Shown: positions 10,906 through 22,313, counted from the stretch's first letter. The stretch is 64,000 nucleotides of DNA from Clusia tigrina (GCA_920105625.2 OV050032.1:127579829-127643828), one strand, 5' to 3'. Numbers and translations: made by a program. Notes: generated from the letters alone by a model not told the origin.

Positions 10906-10947
10906 TCACCCGGCAAAAAACCCTCGGTTTTTAATATGCAAGTTGAT

Positions 10948-12039
10948 TTATGATTCTATAACATCTGATGATGTGACTTCATTTATTGGTAAACGACATA
11001 ATTTTGCTATTGGACGTTTGATGTATTTTCCGTTGCAGTAGAGCGTAACAACTCGAACCAAACCATCATGGCCCGGATGCAATTCTTCTACTTTTGCGAG
11101 AGGCCATTGACCAGGAACCTTTTTTTCATGGAGTAAAACTTTAATGTTGTCGATGATTTTATTCCATTTGGGGCGTGATTGTAGTCGACACATGTACTCC
11201 TTTTGCCATCTTACCCAAAAGTGTTGTTTGAGATGTTCAATTTGTTTCCAACGGTGAAGTCGATCGATGTTTGCATCAATTAAATCTTCATCTGGGACGC
11301 ACACTGTTGGTTCCCCAATCAAAAAGTTCGCAGGTGTGAGAGCGTTGTGATCTTGGGGATCAGTTGACAGTGGACAAAGAGGCCTAGAGTTAAGTATGCT
11401 TTCGATTTGCGCGAGAAGTGTACTTAGTTCTTCATACGTGAGAAGGCGATCTTTAATTATTCGGCGTAAATGATGTTTTGTAGATTTTACCCCTGCTTCC
11501 CATAGTCCACCAAAATGAGGCGAAGCAGGAGGGATGAAATGCCAATTCGTACCTTCATTGGCCAGTGTTTCAGCGAGATGCTCAGGAAGAGAAAGTTTAT
11601 TTTGCTGGTAGATGACTTGTAGTTCTTTATTCGCGCCAACAAAATTTGTACCACAGTCAGAGTACAAGTCGGTACAAATTCCACGACGAGCAATAAAACG
11701 GCGGTAGGCTGTCAGAAATGCATCTACAGTAACGCTGGTAACGGCTTCCAAAAGTATTGCCTTGGTGCACATGCATATAAAGAGACAAATATATCCCTTA
11801 GAGGTAGATGCCGTTCTCAAAGATGATGTTTTAATGTTGATGGGACCGGCATAGTCTAGTCCACTATGCTTGAAGGCACGCGTTGGTTGAAGGCGTACTG
11901 CTGGCAGGTTACCCATTAACTGCTGACAAGTTTGAGTTTTGTACTGGAGGCACACGATGCAATTTCGCTGGACCTGTTTTGCTAAGTCACGAGCAGAGAC
12001 TATCCAATAATGTCGTGAAACATAAGACTGCATTAACAA
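10948..12039 (-). pseudogene. pol: BEL/Pao Pol: integrase, BEL copy 2
   Basis: 363 codons nearly identical to copy 1 (5,108-6,358), including the 'CIVCLQYK' zinc region, 'SGLDYAGPI', 'SDCGTNFVGA', 'LWEAGVKSTKHHLRR' and the C-terminal domain. Differences: a 15-base in-frame deletion gives 'NIKVLLHEKK' in place of 'NIKVGDIVVLLHEKK', and the tail reads 'SSDVIES'. The spacer copy at 38,500-38,816 has the same two changes. Upstream a single missing T (near 12,067, 'tgtgctctg' against 'tgtgcttctg' in copy 1) shifts the frame and removes the N-terminal 50 residues from this reading. Confidence 0.88.
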
Positions 12040-12244
12040 AAGACTACCATGACAAGTCTTTTTATGTGCTCTGAAAATATAAGAATGGAAATAGGATTCT
12101 TTTTAGTTAAAAGTATAGGATGCTTCATGTGGAATGGAATCTCAGCCTGAGATATGCGACCACCAACTCTTAAAATATCCAATTCATCTAAAAATGGTGA
12201 TAACTTTAGAATTCGGCTGTTATTAGGAAGAGGTTTATTCGATT

Positions 12245-12867
12245 TTAGCAGCGTATTTCCTCACGAAATGTTATAGCTTGTGTAAGTCGAATTGAATGAT
12301 TCCTTGCTCTTGTAAGCTCCCATGTTTTTAAAAAATTTAAATTTATTTCTAACTTTTTTATTTTGCTTTTTAAGTTGTCGAAATAACGAAAAATGTGTGC
12401 CATCACACGCGTCAATGTAGTGAAGCTGGAGTATTTCGTTATAAAATTTAGAAACTCTGTTGTTGTTTCTACATTAGCTGAGTGAACTGCAATACTGTTG
12501 TTGTAAATTTTTTCTTCTGTAGTAGCGTTGACCGGTGATTTATCGATAACAATATTTGTAGGGGAAGTAGGCCAGTTATCCGAATTTGATTTTAGACAAT
12601 GTGGACCATTCCACCATAGTAAATGTTTACTAAGTCCTTCAGGAAGTATACCGCGAGAAGCGCAATCTGCTGGGTTATCACCTGATGGAACATATCTCCA
12701 TTCGGTGACTTCGGAAATTTTATGAATTTGTGCCACCCTATTTGCTACGTAGACTTCCAACCGTCTGTGATAATTTTTGAGCCACGCAAGAACGATGGTG
12801 CTATCCGTCCAGTACACGATTCGCCCAATATTGAAGTCGTTGTTTAATTTAATTTTAGCAACCAATT
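12245..12867 (-). pseudogene. pol: BEL/Pao Pol: RNase H C-terminal part, BEL copy 2
   Basis: About 208 codons beginning at 'KLVAKIKLNNDF'. It includes 'VYWTDSTIVLAWL', 'VPSGDNPADCASRGILPEG' and the roughly 50-residue section ('NGPHCLKSNSDNWPTSPTN...') that copy 1 lacks. It ends with the same 'REEIRC-stop' frameshift as copy 1, so the defect predates the separation of the copies or they share a defective parent. At its upstream end it is fused to gypsy-1 integrase: the open reading extends to 12,901 only because it runs on into antisense gypsy DNA. RT, protease and gag of copy 2 are absent. Confidence 0.85.
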
Positions 12868-14667
12868 TTACTGCATTGCCGTGGTTAACCATTGATCCCA
12901 ATTCGAGCCGTCTTCCTTGGCAAAACTGCGCAAGTACTCGGCCAGAGGTCGATGACTACGTTCCAATGAGCCATTCGCCTGTGGATGATATGGTGTTATG
13001 TGCAACTTCTCGATTCCCAGCATTTTACATGTTTCTGAGAACAGTTTGGATACAAAATTGGAACCATTGTCGGTTATCAAAACCTTAGGTATGTTGTATC
13101 GTGCTATTATTTCATCAAAGAATGCCTTGGCCACCGTACCTGCTTCAGCATCGGGTATAGCCACGCACGCCATATACTTTGAGAAATCATCTTGGAACGT
13201 CAATATGTACTTGTTTCCCGAAATTGTCTCAGGTAAAATACCTAGAATATCCATATGAATTTTATCAAATGGTTGTTTTGGTGTGTCAGCTAACACCATT
13301 GGCATCTTTGTTAGCCTTGAACTTTTGTTGGCCTGGCACTTTGGACAACTCTTCATATATTTTTTAATATCCTTGAGCATTCCTTTCCATCCGTATACTC
13401 GCCTAATTCTGTCATGGGTTTTCCAGAACCCCTGGTGTCCTCCTAGAGGCGAATCATGGAAACCTTTTAACACAGCCTGGATATCCTTTATATCCTCCAG
13501 CCATTCCACACTGCTGGCTCTTTGTTCGTGGGCATCTTCACCCGTCTTGCTAACATCTCTTGTAGCATAAATTTTATCCTCTTGCATTCTCTCGGCCTTC
13601 TCCTTATCTGACCGTGCTTTAGACCTCGTTTGCACTACTGATACTTTCTGTGCCTGCGGGTCTCTGCTGAGTGCATCGGCATTCATATTCTTTTTCCCAG
13701 GTTTGTATATGATTTCAAAATCATACTCAGACAATTTGTGTCTGAACCTGGCTAGCCTAGACGTTTGGTCTTTCAAATTGGCTATGCCTCTCAACGGCTG
13801 GTGGTCAGTATATATCTTAAATGGGCGTCCTAGTAGATATGCCCTAAAATTCTTCGTAGCCCACACTATGGCTAGGAATTCCTTCTCTATTGTGGAGTAT
13901 CTTTGCTCCGTATCGCTAAGCGCCCTGCTTGCGAATGCTATTGGTCGGTCATTACCGACTTCCCCTTGTGACAATACTGCCCCTAATGCTTCATTGCTAG
14001 CATCAGTGGTCAACAAAAAAGTTTGCTCAAAGTCGGGGTACGCCAAAATCGGTAGCGAGCTAATTATTTCTTTTAGCCTCTCGAATGCTTGCTGACGTCT
14101 CTCTGTCCATTCGAACTTTGCCTCTTTTCGTAGCAACTTGTTAATTTGCAACGAAATTCCGGCTAGTCCTTCCACGAACATTCTATAATAGTTCACTAGT
14201 CCTAGGAATCCTTGCACTTCCTTTCTGTTTCTCGGAATCGCTAGATTTTTAACGCATTCCACCTTCTGCGGGTCAGGCAGTGCTCCTGCCTCTGAGCAAC
14301 GATGGCCTAAACAAACCACCTCTCTTCGCAAAAATTGACACTTCTCCGTGTTCAATTTCAAATTGTGTTCTCGTAATTTCTGGAGCACCTTGCACAAGCG
14401 ATGCGAATGCTGCTGCAAGCTCTTCCCATAAATCACAATATCATCGAGATACACAAAACAATCTAACCCTTGCAAGCCTGTTAGCACATGGTTCATTAGC
14501 CGTTGGAAGGTAGCCGGTGCTCCTGTTAATCCAAACGGCATTCTATTAAACTCATAATGCCCCAAACCGGTGCTGAACGCGGTTTTCTGCTTATCTTGGG
14601 TATTCACCAGAACTTGGTGGTAGCCACTCGCTAAATCAAGTGTAGAAAAATATCTACTGTGTCCCAA
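12868..14667 (-). pseudogene. pol: Ty3/gypsy Pol: RT, RNase H and integrase of gypsy-1 (truncated)
   Basis: Nearly 600 open codons. RT: 'STLDLASGYHQV' (motif A), 'FGLTGAPATFQRLM' (motif B), 'FVYLDDIVIYG' (YLDD box), 'LGLVNYYRMFVEGLAG' (thumb). RNase H: 'LLTTDASNEALGAVLSQ', 'STIEKEFLAIVWA', 'IYTDHQPL', 'GKKNMNADALSR'. Integrase: 'HDSPLGGHQG...CPKC' zinc region, 'HMDILGI' (D), 'LITDNGSNFVSK' (D), 'HPQANGSLERSHRPLAEYL' (E). All catalytic residues are visible. Pol is cut at the N-terminus by an in-frame stop at 14,683 and at the C-terminus by fusion to BEL copy 2 at 12,868, soon after the catalytic Glu. The part above 14,814 is inside the left palindrome arm; the rest lies outside the mirrored interval visible here. 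Confidence 0.92.
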
Positions 14668-14682
14668 TTGATCCAGTATCTC

Positions 14683-15840
14683 TTATATCCCTGGTATCGG
14701 GAACACCTCCTTGACAGTGGCGTCTTTCAATTTCCTTAAATCAACGACCATTCTCCACTTCTTGTGACCCTGAGCACCTCCCTTCTTTGGTACCAAAATT
14801 ATTGGTGAGTTCCAAGGCGAGATACTCGGTGAAATTATGTTATCTTTCAACATCCCTTCCACTTGCCTATTTACCTCATCTTTGTGAGCTTGTGGCAATC
14901 TGTATTGCTTCTGGTTAATTGGTGCTTGATCCACCCTAGTAGGTAGTTCATGCTCTACCTCTGGTGTATATGTTAACTGGTCTCCTTCCAGCAAAAATAT
15001 GTCATGGAATGACGCACAAATAGTTTCTATTGATGCCTTCTCTTCTGAATTTACGCTTGGGTTAAACTTTATTGATTCTAGCACTCTCTCCATTCTTTTT
15101 CTTATATCTACCTGCTTAATCTGATTAACCGATCTATAATTCGGTTCCTTAAAATTATCATAACTAGTGAACTTAGACCTAAAATCCTTATCCATATAGT
15201 AGTCCTCTTCTGATGCATTTAGTACACAAGCGTACACCTTACCCTTGTTAACGTGCGTTATGGTCTCTCTCATATATACGCCGTCCGCTAGCTGCTGCTT
15301 GTGCAAAACAAGAGTCCTAAGTTTCGTATTTACATGCATAGTAACTACTCTGGTTGACCTTCCGTTTACTACCTCCATACCACACTTCTTAACCCTAGTC
15401 ACAGTTCCTTCCTGCCGCGACTTTAATGGAACAGTAAGGATTCTATTCTTATCACCATCATAAAATGATAACTGCTTCTCGAGCGCATCCAGTATGGTGC
15501 GGCCCCAAAGATTATCGCGGCCAATTATCCTATCAGCCGGGATACCTTTCCTATCCACTTCAACTGCGTGCACTCTAAAACTCATACCCTTAACTCCACT
15601 GTGCCCTATTCTGAGCAACCCCAATGTCCTAATGGCCCCTCCAAACGCTCCGTTAAGCGTTCTTAAGTCCATTTGATTAATGTCTAGTCCTCTCCGTAAA
15701 ACACTAGATTTTACGAGGCTAGTGTCCGCCCCTGAATCTACTAATAGCACTAGCTTTCCACTCGCTGCTTCCTCGCAGGGTATCTCGATGAAGGCATCAC
15801 CTGTCCTGCTCATAGCGAAGCAACCTCCTTTTGTTCCCAA
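14683..15840 (-). pseudogene. pol: Ty3/gypsy Pol: protease and RT start of gypsy-1, left arm
   Basis: 385 codons, same frame as the RT reading downstream and split from it by one in-frame TAA (14,683-14,685): 'FPIPGI-stop-EILDQLGHSRYF', where gypsy-2 reads 'RIEGILDQLGHSRYF'. N-terminal retropepsin: 'GKLVLLVDSGADTSLVKSSVL' (DSGA active site) and 'DRIIGRDNLWG' (flap side). A linker of about 150 residues follows, then the RT fingers 'YRLPQAHKDEVNRQVEGMLKDNIISPSISPWNSPIILVPKKGG' and 'KWRMVVDLRKL'. Without the stop, protease to integrase would be one reading frame of nearly 1,000 codons, so this element is comparatively young. Confidence 0.9.
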
Positions 15841-16108
15841 TATCGACGTGTATCCACTCCCTAACTCTTCGTGATACTGGAGAGCCTCTTGCTCCTCCTT
15901 CTCCTGGACTGTAGTTCCTACATTACTAGTCCCACTTACTTCCGGCCTAATTATTACTCTCTTTCTTTTGGCTTTCCAATCTATTGGCTTCGACTGGGCC
16001 GCTGGAAGTTTCCCTGGTTCCTTTGTTGGGATTGTCTATCCCTGCATTTCGCTGCCCGATGTCCCATCTGTCCACATGAGAAGCATCTTAACCCCTGCTC
16101 GGTGTTGC

Positions 16109-17410
16109 TTATTCTTTGTTCACTCCTGGAATCCCAGTTTGGTCGCTGCTGACCACTCCCAGTTTTGAAAGGGTTTCTTCGTTAGTTAACTCGGGGACTA
16201 CTGAATTAAACCTGCTGTCCCTCAAGGGTGGTACCGGGCGCCCCGTAGCTGGCTGCCTTCTACTTTGATCCCATTTAGTGTCTACTCGGCACTGTCTACT
16301 CTCCACATGGCCATATGTTTGGCACTCCATACAATAGGGCGTGTTTTTGCGTGTAACACATTCATCCCTTGTATGACTTGGCTTATGGCAGAATGAGCAA
16401 ATGGGTTTCCTTGGCTGAAACCTCTCAACCAAGAATTCTTGGTCTCTTTGTTGCGGAAATTGGCCCATCAATCTACCGACTCCACATCTGTTTTGCTGCT
16501 GTACTGTTCCTACCTCTGCTGGAGCATTCGTCCAGCAGATTCCACCTGTTGTCGTTCGTTGTTGTATTGCTGCTTCAGCGGACGAGACCGCTTCCACTAG
16601 CTCTGCCATACTCCTCGGCGTGAGAGTAAGAGTATAATTAGCTAAATCCCTATTTATCAGGCCTGCCTTGAACACAGAAATCATAGTCCGTTCTACTTGA
16701 GCAGTGTATGCTGCAACATTTTTTGGAAACTGCCTGTTGGCTTCCGTCTCAGCAGCGTTCCCTAGAGACTGGAGCCTTCGTCCCCAGGCTCTCAATTCCT
16801 CCCCCGGTGTCTGAGTTGATTCCTGAATTTCCCGAACGAGACAGTCGTATGACTTTTGTTTTAAATACGTCCTATCCAAAAGTACATATAATTCTGCCAG
16901 GGTGCTTACTGAGCTATGCACCAGTAAATCAAACGCATCACCTGTGGTTCTTTGCCTAATACACTTTATTAAGCGTTCCCCGTCCGCTTCCGGAACACTC
17001 TGTTGCGCTAGCTCACAACCTTCTTTGAAGCGCCGGATCTCAGCTTTCAGATCATACAACTCGACTCCTGAGAACATGGGCACCAACTTCTCCACCGCAT
17101 GAGCAACTTCCAGAATGCCCATTTTATTCCTTTGTGTTTTCTCAATTGCTGGTAAAACCTTAGCTTTATTAATCTCTTTGGAAGTTTCCAAATTCTCTTC
17201 TCCCGGATCTGAGAGGTAATTGGCCAGTGACGGACTCAAACTAATTAGTCTTCGATCGTTTGTTCGTACAGGCGAAATACTGTCCACAGTATCGGGACTT
17301 TGCCGCACCGCTACTGCTTCCGGCTCCTTTGGCGGATATCCCTGATTTTTATTTTTTATCGGGCTTCCCGGAGAAAAAGGCTCGACACCGATTTCAGATG
17401 CGCCAAACAA
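16109..17410 (-). pseudogene. gag: Ty3/gypsy Gag, second reading frame, left arm
   Basis: 433 codons. The central part (residues about 95-290) reads like a Ty3 capsid: 'AVEKLVPMFSGVELYDLKAEIRRF', 'LIKCIRQRTTGDAFDLLVHSS', 'YDCLVREIQESTQTPGEELRAWGRRLQ'. Two zinc knuckles follow: 'CSFCHKPSHTRDEC' (CX2CX4HX4C) and 'CMECQTYGHVESRQC'. A third knuckle, 'CFSCGRMGHRAAKC', is encoded just downstream (about 16,030-16,090) in another frame. The reading overlaps the upstream Gag frame (17,356-18,264) by 55 bp in the -1 frame, with the same overlap in the right arm. Either Gag is made by frameshifting or the shared ancestor already had an indel. Confidence 0.85.
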
Positions 17411-18264
17411 AAATTCGCTTGCCTTTCTTCATTAAGTACTAATTTTGGCTTTATCATGCGGCTTATCCCTTCTGGTGTTAAATATTCCGTCCAGCGAACT
17501 TCAGGAGGCAATGTCAATACTGACTGTGTAAATCCAGCCGATGCTGACTTTGATCTCTCCTTTTTATGTGAGTTGCTATTGGTCGCCCGTCCTCTTTTCA
17601 ATTCTGTTCCCGTCAATCTCTGAGAAAGTTCCTTTACCTTATTCTCAAGATACTCTTTTTGTGCTCTCCAATCTTCTGTTTTCTTATGAAAACTGAACAA
17701 CGTTTCTTCTGTTCTTTTTTGGATTGCCGTTAAGGCTTGATCCGCTACTTCTAATGGTGACACAGCTCCTCCGGCATTCGCCTGCTTCCACAATTCCTGA
17801 GCTTCTTCCCTACTCGTACTCGCTTCGAACTGGTCAATTATTTTCCCAGTAAACAGCTCCACCTCTGACTGCATTGATTTCAATCTGTTCCTTACTTCCT
17901 CGTCTGGCGAAACCAAACTCACAGTTTGTTGCCCTAGTCCTTCTAATTCAGAGCTAAATGTATCTACCCATTCGTTGACCAGACTATTTATGTAGTCTGC
18001 GTAATTCTCCGTAAAATATTTTCCTTTGCCGTACTCAACTGCGTGAGGCAACAACAGTCCGTGATTATTGTTGAACTCTCTCCCCAGATCTTGCAACTGT
18101 GTTATTCGCTTGCGATAATACACGTTGTCCTTACGTAACCTGCCGTCTTTCTTAAAGTTACGGACCAGCTTTTCAATCGTTTCGCCAATTTGTTCCTGTC
18201 TCAGCAGTAATCCTTGCGCTTCCTTCGTCATATCCCAAATGCCAGAACAGATGTCGTATCCCAA
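17356..18264 (-). pseudogene. gag: Ty3/gypsy Gag N-terminal frame, left arm
   Basis: 302 codons starting 'MGYDICSGIWDMTKEAQGLLLRQEQ'. The protein is charged and rich in heptad-like stretches (residues 15-60 and 195-225, 'WRAQKEYLENKVKELSQRLTG'), suggesting coiled coils for Gag assembly, followed by a basic Ser-rich segment 'KRGRATNSNSHKKERSKSASAG'. It ends '...SSLFLREAR' and overlaps the second Gag frame. The start is taken at the first Met after a long untranslated leader. The right-arm copy (60,551-61,459) differs at very few residues (M/V near 178, T/P near 259). Confidence 0.82.
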
Positions 18265-19343
18265 TTACAAACAAAAATCCAATAATTGATAAAACTTGTT
18301 ATTAACTTATCCCAATATTTTATTCCATCTTACTTATTGATAAATACCAATTTAAAAAAAAAAAACATTCCACCATAAATTCTATATTTATATACATATT
18401 CTGCTATACTTGTTTTCCATCACAAAGTTCCGCTACCTACCGGCGTCCATTAAGTCCTTCCATCAATGCAAAGTGGTCCTTGACTTCCTCACAAATACTC
18501 CTTGTTTTCCTCTCACCATCCTTAATACTCCCAAAAATCCATTAAAAAAAAACCATATGTTTGTAAAAACAGAAATTTGATTTACCGGCAAAAGTGTCTT
18601 GATTTATTCCCGGAAATTTGAATCCATATTTAAAATTAAACCCGTAACGTATGCGCCACATAATAATAGCATTTAAATGTTTTCTTCAACATTGCTAATC
18701 GTAGTTTCCGAACTACAAAAACTTTGATGCAACAACACGTGTTGTCTGCACCTCTTCACCTAATACACTAAACTCAAAATGCCAAATATTTAAATCAATC
18801 TTTATTTTGATTTCAAAACAATATAAATTGAATCATATAAATGTCCCTACCGACAAACAAACACAAATCCCCTATCATAACCGTACGAACCCTATACCGT
18901 GGCACGTTCTTTCCGAACCAAACCAACCGGTACACACAAGTTCGCAATTCAATAACGCAAAATCCGTGAATAAACAGACACGTTCCACATCCCCCTAGAA
19001 TGCTGAAACAAAATGTATTAAAAAGTATGAGCCTAATCTCAGTGGAACAACCCTATACAACCTGACCGTAAGTAAAAAATTTTCTTTTGAATCGACCTAT
19101 TGTCACCTAACCGCAGCAGCTAATCAGCCCCAATGCTGCTTCTTCTGCATGACCGGCGCAAAAGCGCCCACACGGCCACCGAAGAATCGTCGACAAACTT
19201 TACTTAGATACTAGAATGTCCTACTATAGACATACTCACCATTTTCGTTCCCTCCATTGCCCTCCTTTGGGATGGTTATCTTGATGGTTTCCTATTGGTG
19301 GATTCCCGCGTAGGAGTGCTCTTTTCCTGGCACTCGACGTTGG
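18265..19343 (-). other. Gypsy-1 5' leader, left arm
   Basis: About 1.08 kb between the primer-binding site and Gag with no supportable ORF. It contains A/T-rich stretches (18,355-18,363 is an A run) and a more balanced part at 18,880-19,200. Long untranslated leaders that carry packaging signals are usual in gypsy elements. The mirrored copy is 59,472-60,550. Confidence 0.65.
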
Positions 19344-19361
19344 ATCCTACCGGCTGCGCCA
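19344..19361 (-). other. Primer-binding site of gypsy-1, left arm
   Basis: Read on the minus strand, 'TGGCGCAGCCGGTAGGAT' starts three bases after the LTR end. The TGG start pairs with a tRNA CCA tail, and the string resembles the 17.6/297-type site that, from memory, is complementary to a serine tRNA. The tRNA identity was not verified. Confidence 0.7.
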
Positions 19362-19364
19362 AAA

Positions 19365-19868
19365 TGTTGGGGTTGTTGTCCTTGTTTGACGGGGGACGTC
19401 CTTCTGCTGTGCGCGTGTATCTGAAAAGCCTAAATCACTCTTTGGAAAAATCACTACGTTACACTTTTAGTTTTAAAATCACAAGCCTTTATTTCTTAGA
19501 ATACTAACTATTATATACTATTTACAATTCACAATTACAATACAAAAACTGACCTTTCTGGTGTTCCAGTTTCGCACCTGTTAATTGGTGTCAGTTGGTC
19601 AAGCCAACTGACCTACGTCATTCTGAAATGTTGATGGTGCATTCTAAATTTCAATGCCCTTTAGTGGCTCGACTGCAAAACTGTAGCACACTAAAAGTTT
19701 ACATAATAAATATTACATAGGTAATATTAATTCTAAATACTCGCACCCTAAAAATATTTCTTTCTTAAGTAACTTTAACACATGCTAATCACACAGAAGG
19801 TGTGGCATCTGTTAGGAGTCGATGATGTGAGACACTACGCGCAGGCAGCTTGATTCTAACTCACAACA
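19365..19868 (-). mobile_element. Gypsy-1 5' LTR, left arm (504 bp)
   Basis: On the minus strand the LTR begins 'tgttgtgagttagaatc' and ends 'caacaaccccaaca', so TG...CA, with the primer-binding site directly after. It contains 'aataaaggc' (polyadenylation signal, about 19,484-19,492) and matches the LTR at 58,947-59,450. It is related to but diverged from the gypsy-2 LTR at 37,943-38,398 ('ggaacaccagaaa', 'taggtcagttggctt' are shared). It interrupts LINE A: LINE RT sequence stops exactly at 19,869. Confidence 0.88.
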
Positions 19869-20560
19869 GCATATCAGAGGCGTATATCAAATATAAGATA
19901 GGACCCAAGATGCTGCCTTGGGGAACTCCGGCTTGAATCGGTTGAGGTGTGCTCAGAAAATTACCTTCTTTGATGATAAATTTTTGTCCAGTTAAATAGT
20001 TTTTAAATAGCTTATGAGTATTTGCGGGTTGAGTTTTGCTTTAATTTCAAAATTAAACCTTCATGCCATACTTTATCAAAATCCTGGGAAACATCAATGA
20101 AGTGGGCAGAACAAAATTTCTTTTTTTCGAACGTTTTTGTAACTACGTTTACAAGTCTATGTGTTTGTTCAGTAGTGCTATGTTTTCTTCTGAATCCAAA
20201 TGGATGATCTGGAATGCATCCATTCTCATTTAGTATGGGGATCAGCTTGCTCATAAGTAGTTTTTCAAATAGTTTTGACTTGTTAGATAATAGGCTATAA
20301 GATTCTGCTTTCGTATGGTCTTTTCCGGGCTTAGGTATCATGGTAATCAACGAAACCTTCCATTCAGTAGGATACTGTTGGAGGCGTAAAATAGCATTAA
20401 AAATGAAAATAATTATTTGTCTTATTATACGGGGCAGTTCTAAAAGCATCTTAATACTGATTTTGTTATTACCTGGGGCTTTCCTCGAGTTTAAGCCAGC
20501 AAGAGCGGTTTCAATATCCCGAATATTAAATGTCAGAGGAATCGCTGCTTCCGCGATAAT
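19869..20560 (-). pseudogene. LINE A (Jockey clade) RT middle part, left arm
   Basis: A piece of the reverse transcriptase of a non-LTR retrotransposon: 'IIAEAAIPLTFNIRDIETALAGLNSRKAPG' (RT start region), 'TMIPKPGKDHTKAESYSLLSNKSKLFEKLL' (fingers), 'HPFGFRRKHSTTEQTHRLVN', 'DVSQDFDKVWHEGLI' (motif A region) and 'IQAGVPQGSILGPILYLIYASDM' (motif B). The catalytic FADD box and everything after it are missing because gypsy-1 inserted at 19,868. The open part is 20,012-20,449; frameshifts flank it. The N-terminal half of the same element lies at 24,494-27,515, on the other side of LINE B. Confidence 0.88.
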
Positions 20561-20599
20561 AGTTCTAAGATATTTTTTCTAAAAAATATCTTAGAACTA
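20560..20599. repeat. Perfect 19-bp hairpin at the LINE A/LINE B junction, left arm
   Basis: 'tagttctaagatatttttt', a two-base loop, then its exact complement. The LINE A side reads in frame into the RT ('YLRTIIAEAAIPL'), so the inverted copy appears to be LINE A flank duplicated in reverse at the LINE B 3' end. The right-arm counterpart is 58,216-58,255. Confidence 0.85.
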
Positions 20600-20686
20600 C
20601 CAATAAATCTTCATAGTATATTTAACATTTCACTTTTAAATTCATATCAATCATTACCAACCTCCCAGTGCCAGTGCTTTGAGGAG

Positions 20687-22313
20687 TTATGGTATATGAA
20701 AAGAAGTAGCGCAATACTTAAATAATAGCGTAATGAATAAGCTTAAAATCCAGTTTGTTGCTAAGCGCAGCACGTCCATCCTTTTCAGGCGGGTGTGTTC
20801 TTGATGCTGTAGTAGGCGCCTCGCTAATGCATTGGTATGCTTGTCTAGCTTTTCTAAGTAAGATTCAGCAAGTCGGGAAACTTCTTTAGTTACATACGGG
20901 ATATGTAAATCTCTGTGGATGTTAACGTTTTTGATGTACCAAGGACCATTGGTAATCATTCGAAGGATTTTCGATTGGGCTTTTTGCAGCTTTTCGACAT
21001 TTGAGGGTGAAGCAGTACCCCAGAGTTGGACACCGTAGGTCCATATGGGCTTGATAATGACTTTGTAGAGTAGAACTTTAAAGTCCAGTTTGAGCTTGGA
21101 CTGCCTGTTCAAAAGCCAGTTTACCTCGTTTATTTTGAGTTTAATCTCAGTAATTTTTGCACTTATATGCTTTGCCCAAATCTGCACTTATATGCTTTGC
21201 CCAAGTCTGCGATATAAATGCATTCCTAAATATATAGTTTCTGTCGCCTGAGGGATCGGCTTGGTGTTAATTTGCACAGGGGGGCAAATACTCCTACATA
21301 GAGTGAATGTGACATGAACGCATTTCGACTCATTGACTTTGATTCTCCAATGGTCAAGCCATTCCTGAAGCATGTTGACGTGTCCTTGGAGAAGTTTAGA
21401 CGCCTCTTTCGGATTTGTGTGAGTCCACAATATGGCTGTGCCATCGGCAAAAGTATAGGCGATAGTCTTGCCGTTTGTTGGCTTATCTGCAGTGAACAAC
21501 GTATAGAGCAGGGGGCCTAATACGCTGCCTTGCGGTACACCAGCTTGTATAGGGTATTCATCTGAGATGAAGCTTTTTTGTTTCACCACAAAGCGTCTAC
21601 CTGAGAGATAGCTTTCGAGCAATGTGTAGATGTTAAGAGGTAACATACATTTCAGTTTGTGCAAGATTCCTTCGTGCCAGACCTTATCAAATGCCTGAGT
21701 GATGTCGAGAAAAACTGCGGAACAGTATTGCTTCTTTTCGAACGTTTCTTGTATAGTGTTTAAATGCGATGACCTTGTTCGATAGTACTGTGTTTTTCTC
21801 TAAGCCCAAACTGGTGGTTTGGTATAACATTAGACTGATTGACAACGTCTTTAATACGCTTTATTATCAAATTTTCAGGGGTTTTGAAAAAATTGATAGC
21901 AGACTAATTGGTCTGTAGGAAGAGACGCTTATTTGGTCCTTTCCAGCTTTGGGAATCATGGTAATTTAAGAAATTTTTCATGAGTAAGGAAAGAATCCAG
22001 CGCGTATTATAGCATTTAATATATGCAAGAGATGCATTGTGGCTATTGCTGGGAGCTCTTTTATCATTTGGCCCGTAATCAGATCACGCCCTGGAGATTT
22101 TTTGGCATTGAGTCCTTTGATAGCGTTTGTCAGCTCCTTTTTGGCAATCGGGATACAATTGACGCTAGGGATAGCATCAACCGCCATTAGAGAACGGTCG
22201 GAACTAGCAAGATTGGGGGTGAAAACTCGCTCCAAATGATTTGCGAATACTATTCCCTTTTCTGCATCACTTCTTGCCCAGTTGCCGTTGGGAAGGCGTA
22301 TTGGTGACTCCAT
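20687..22313 (-). pseudogene. LINE B reverse transcriptase, left arm
   Basis: Three open pieces: 21,978-22,313 ('ELTNAIKGLNAKKSPGRDLITGQMIKELP'), 21,188-21,664 ('YPIQAGVPQGSVLGPLLYTLF' and 'FADGTAILW') and 20,687-21,187 ('WLLNRQSKLKLDFKVLLYKVIIKPIWTYGVQLWG', 'KAQSKILRMITNGPWYIKN', the Jockey C-terminus). The catalytic box reads FADG, not FADD, in both arms, so the second metal-binding Asp is lost. A missing base near 21,767 breaks the frame here but not in the right arm. A 25-bp unit ('gcacttatatgctttgcccaa') is present twice at about 21,161-21,210 and splits the C-terminal domain. Confidence 0.88.

Noticed and set aside
10575..10916. 113-codon hydrophobic ORF inside the BEL LTR, also open at 4,736-5,101 and 38,848-39,099
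   Set aside because: It overlaps the LTR's own promoter and polyadenylation zone, begins in the integrase 3' tail, and its conservation is explained by LTR sequence identity. No family recognised.
13703..14095. 130-codon plus-strand ORF
   Set aside because: Antisense shadow of gypsy-1 RNase H, which has full motif support on the minus strand.
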